NCBI GenBank assembly: GCA_025963955.1
Contig: JAOPZU010000410.1
Location: 1 to 5,579 of the forward strand
Origin: Solirubrobacterales bacterium
GTDB taxonomy: Bacteria > Actinomycetota > Thermoleophilia > Solirubrobacterales > Solirubrobacteraceae
Direction of reading: 5' to 3'
DNA: 5,579 nucleotides
The notes under the pieces: generated by a model
Database searches by the model: none
Seen by the model: only the letters and a program-made list of their open reading frames with translations
Told to the model about the DNA's origin: nothing
Translations under genes and position numbers: made by a program
In this document: positions 4,945 to 5,579 of the stretch, piece after piece
How the letters are laid out: each line of letters opens with the position of its first letter
Numbering within the stretch: position 1 is the first letter of the stretch

Positions 4945-5579
4945 CTAAACGCCGCTTCGAGTAGCCCCGCCGCGGTCGATTTCCCAGTATGCGCGCGGGT
5001 CCCTGGGGCTCTTGCCGACCCATCGCACGACGCCGGCGTCCTGAAGCGACCGCAGGACCTGGATGGCGAAAGGCCTGGACCGATCGATGACCTCCGCGAC
5101 TTCGCCGGTGCTCAGCCGCCCTGCTTCGCGAAGGGCGACGGTCACCGCGCGGGTGTCGGGCGTGAGCTGGGCGTCGAGCTCCCGGTCCTTGGGCTCTGCG
5201 GACAGCGTGAGCTGCACGCTGGATTCGGTTTGGCGGTACACGGGGTCCACGAGACCAGCGAGACGCATCTCTTCGTAGATCCGCCGGATCCCCTCGCCGA
5301 GCTCCTGGCCGAAGTTCAGGTCTGCGCAGACACGCGCGATTCTCGGGTTACGGGCAAACCGCGGCGCACCCAGCGGGTCCCCGCCCCCGACGATTCCGGG
5401 GAAGCGTCCGGGGCTGGATACCTCCATGCGGTCATCGAAGATCTCGACTCGAATGTGATCACCGGCCAGGCTGTACGAACGATGGACCGCGGCGTTGACG
5501 ATGCCTTCAAGCCACGCGTCTTCAGGGACCAGCGCCACAGCCTCGAAGCGACCGCTGCCGGCGAGCGCGCGACGGACGG
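4945..5579 (-). CDS. Schlafen/RecG-C-type ATP-binding protein with winged-helix tail (5' end outside window)
   Basis: The frame is open to the window edge; about 210 C-terminal residues are visible, ending at TAG 4945-4947. The first half matches the HATPase_c_4 domain (RecG C-terminal-like, found in AlbA_2/Schlafen proteins): EGIVNAAVHRSYS (with the Asn of a GHKL-type N box), DHIRVEIFDDRMEVSSPGRF, RNPRIARV and GQELGEGIRRIYEEM. The last part, TPDTRAVTVALREAGRLSTG through the tryptophan-containing end, looks like a winged helix (helix-turn-helix EVAEVIDRSRPFAIQVLRSL). Full-length members are about 400-500 residues with an N-terminal AlbA_2 nucleic-acid-binding domain, which would lie past 5579. 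The GTG at 5538 is not the start, because family sequence (RFEAVALVPEDAWLEG) continues across it. Roles are mostly undetermined: many are annotated as transcriptional regulators or putative helicases without a helicase core. Nothing here points to a defence cluster. Confidence 0.85.
   Translation of the reverse strand, partial: VRRALAGSGRFEAVALVPEDAWLEGIVNAAVHRSYSLAGDHIRVEIFDDRMEVSSPGRFPGIVGGGDPLGAPRFARNPRIARVCADLNFGQELGEGIRRIYEEMRLAGLVDPVYRQTESSVQLTLSAEPKDRELDAQLTPDTRAVTVALREAGRLSTGEVAEVIDRSRPFAIQVLRSLQDAGVVRWVGKSPRDPRAYWEIDRGGATRSGV

Noticed and set aside
4928..4964. CTACTCG / CGAGTAG inverted repeat at the 3' end of the ATP-binding protein gene
   Set aside because: The stem is only 7 bp with a 23-nt loop and partly lies inside the coding sequence; too weak to call a terminator.

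Overview
The window is high-GC DNA with codon use typical of Actinomycetota. Several starts have no Shine-Dalgarno sequence but carry a TAnnnT -10 hexamer 7-8 nt upstream, the leaderless layout common in that phylum. The secreted Cys-Pro repeat proteins in the middle resemble hypothetical proteins I associate with Thermoleophilia (Solirubrobacter, Conexibacter, Patulibacter relatives). That placement is an inference from memory, not a search result.

Layout. 1-156 (+): the C-terminal end of a small two-helix membrane protein of the prokaryotic cytochrome c oxidase subunit IV type. 157-408: non-coding DNA with a strong 12-bp hairpin and, next to the following gene, an AT-rich promoter/operator candidate. 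409-1434 (+): a YhbW-like flavin-dependent oxidoreductase of the luciferase-like superfamily. It overlaps by 4 nt a MarR-family regulator (1431-1889, +); together they form a two-gene operon, probably self-regulated. 1993-2632 (+): the decayed 3' half of a secreted repeat protein, with no 5' end and two frameshifts. 2764-4077 (+): a nearly complete paralogue with a signal peptide, seven Cys-x5-Cys / Phe-Asp-Pro repeats (probably a seven-bladed beta-propeller) and a C-terminal beta-rich domain. It is interrupted by one in-frame TGA exactly where the first conserved cysteine should be. 4085-4178: a 10-bp hairpin, then a perfect 22-bp palindrome that repeats part of the first hairpin. These lie between convergent genes and look like a bidirectional terminator or REP-like element. 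4291-4839 (-): a GNAT acetyltransferase of the RimJ/RimL type. 4945-5579 (-, 5' end outside the window): the C-terminal part of a Schlafen/RecG-C-type ATP-binding protein with a winged-helix tail.

How it fits together. The oxidoreductase and MarR gene are the only clear functional unit: enzyme plus probable repressor, with an imperfect palindrome over the promoter and start codon. The two repeat-protein genes look like a tandem duplication in which one copy has decayed and the other has, or may have, just lost its reading frame. The minus-strand genes are ordinary and not obviously linked to the rest. I see no multi-gene system that I would call new. The best items for a second look are the TGA-for-Cys codon, the undescribed seven-repeat secreted family, and the nested palindrome at 4085-4178.
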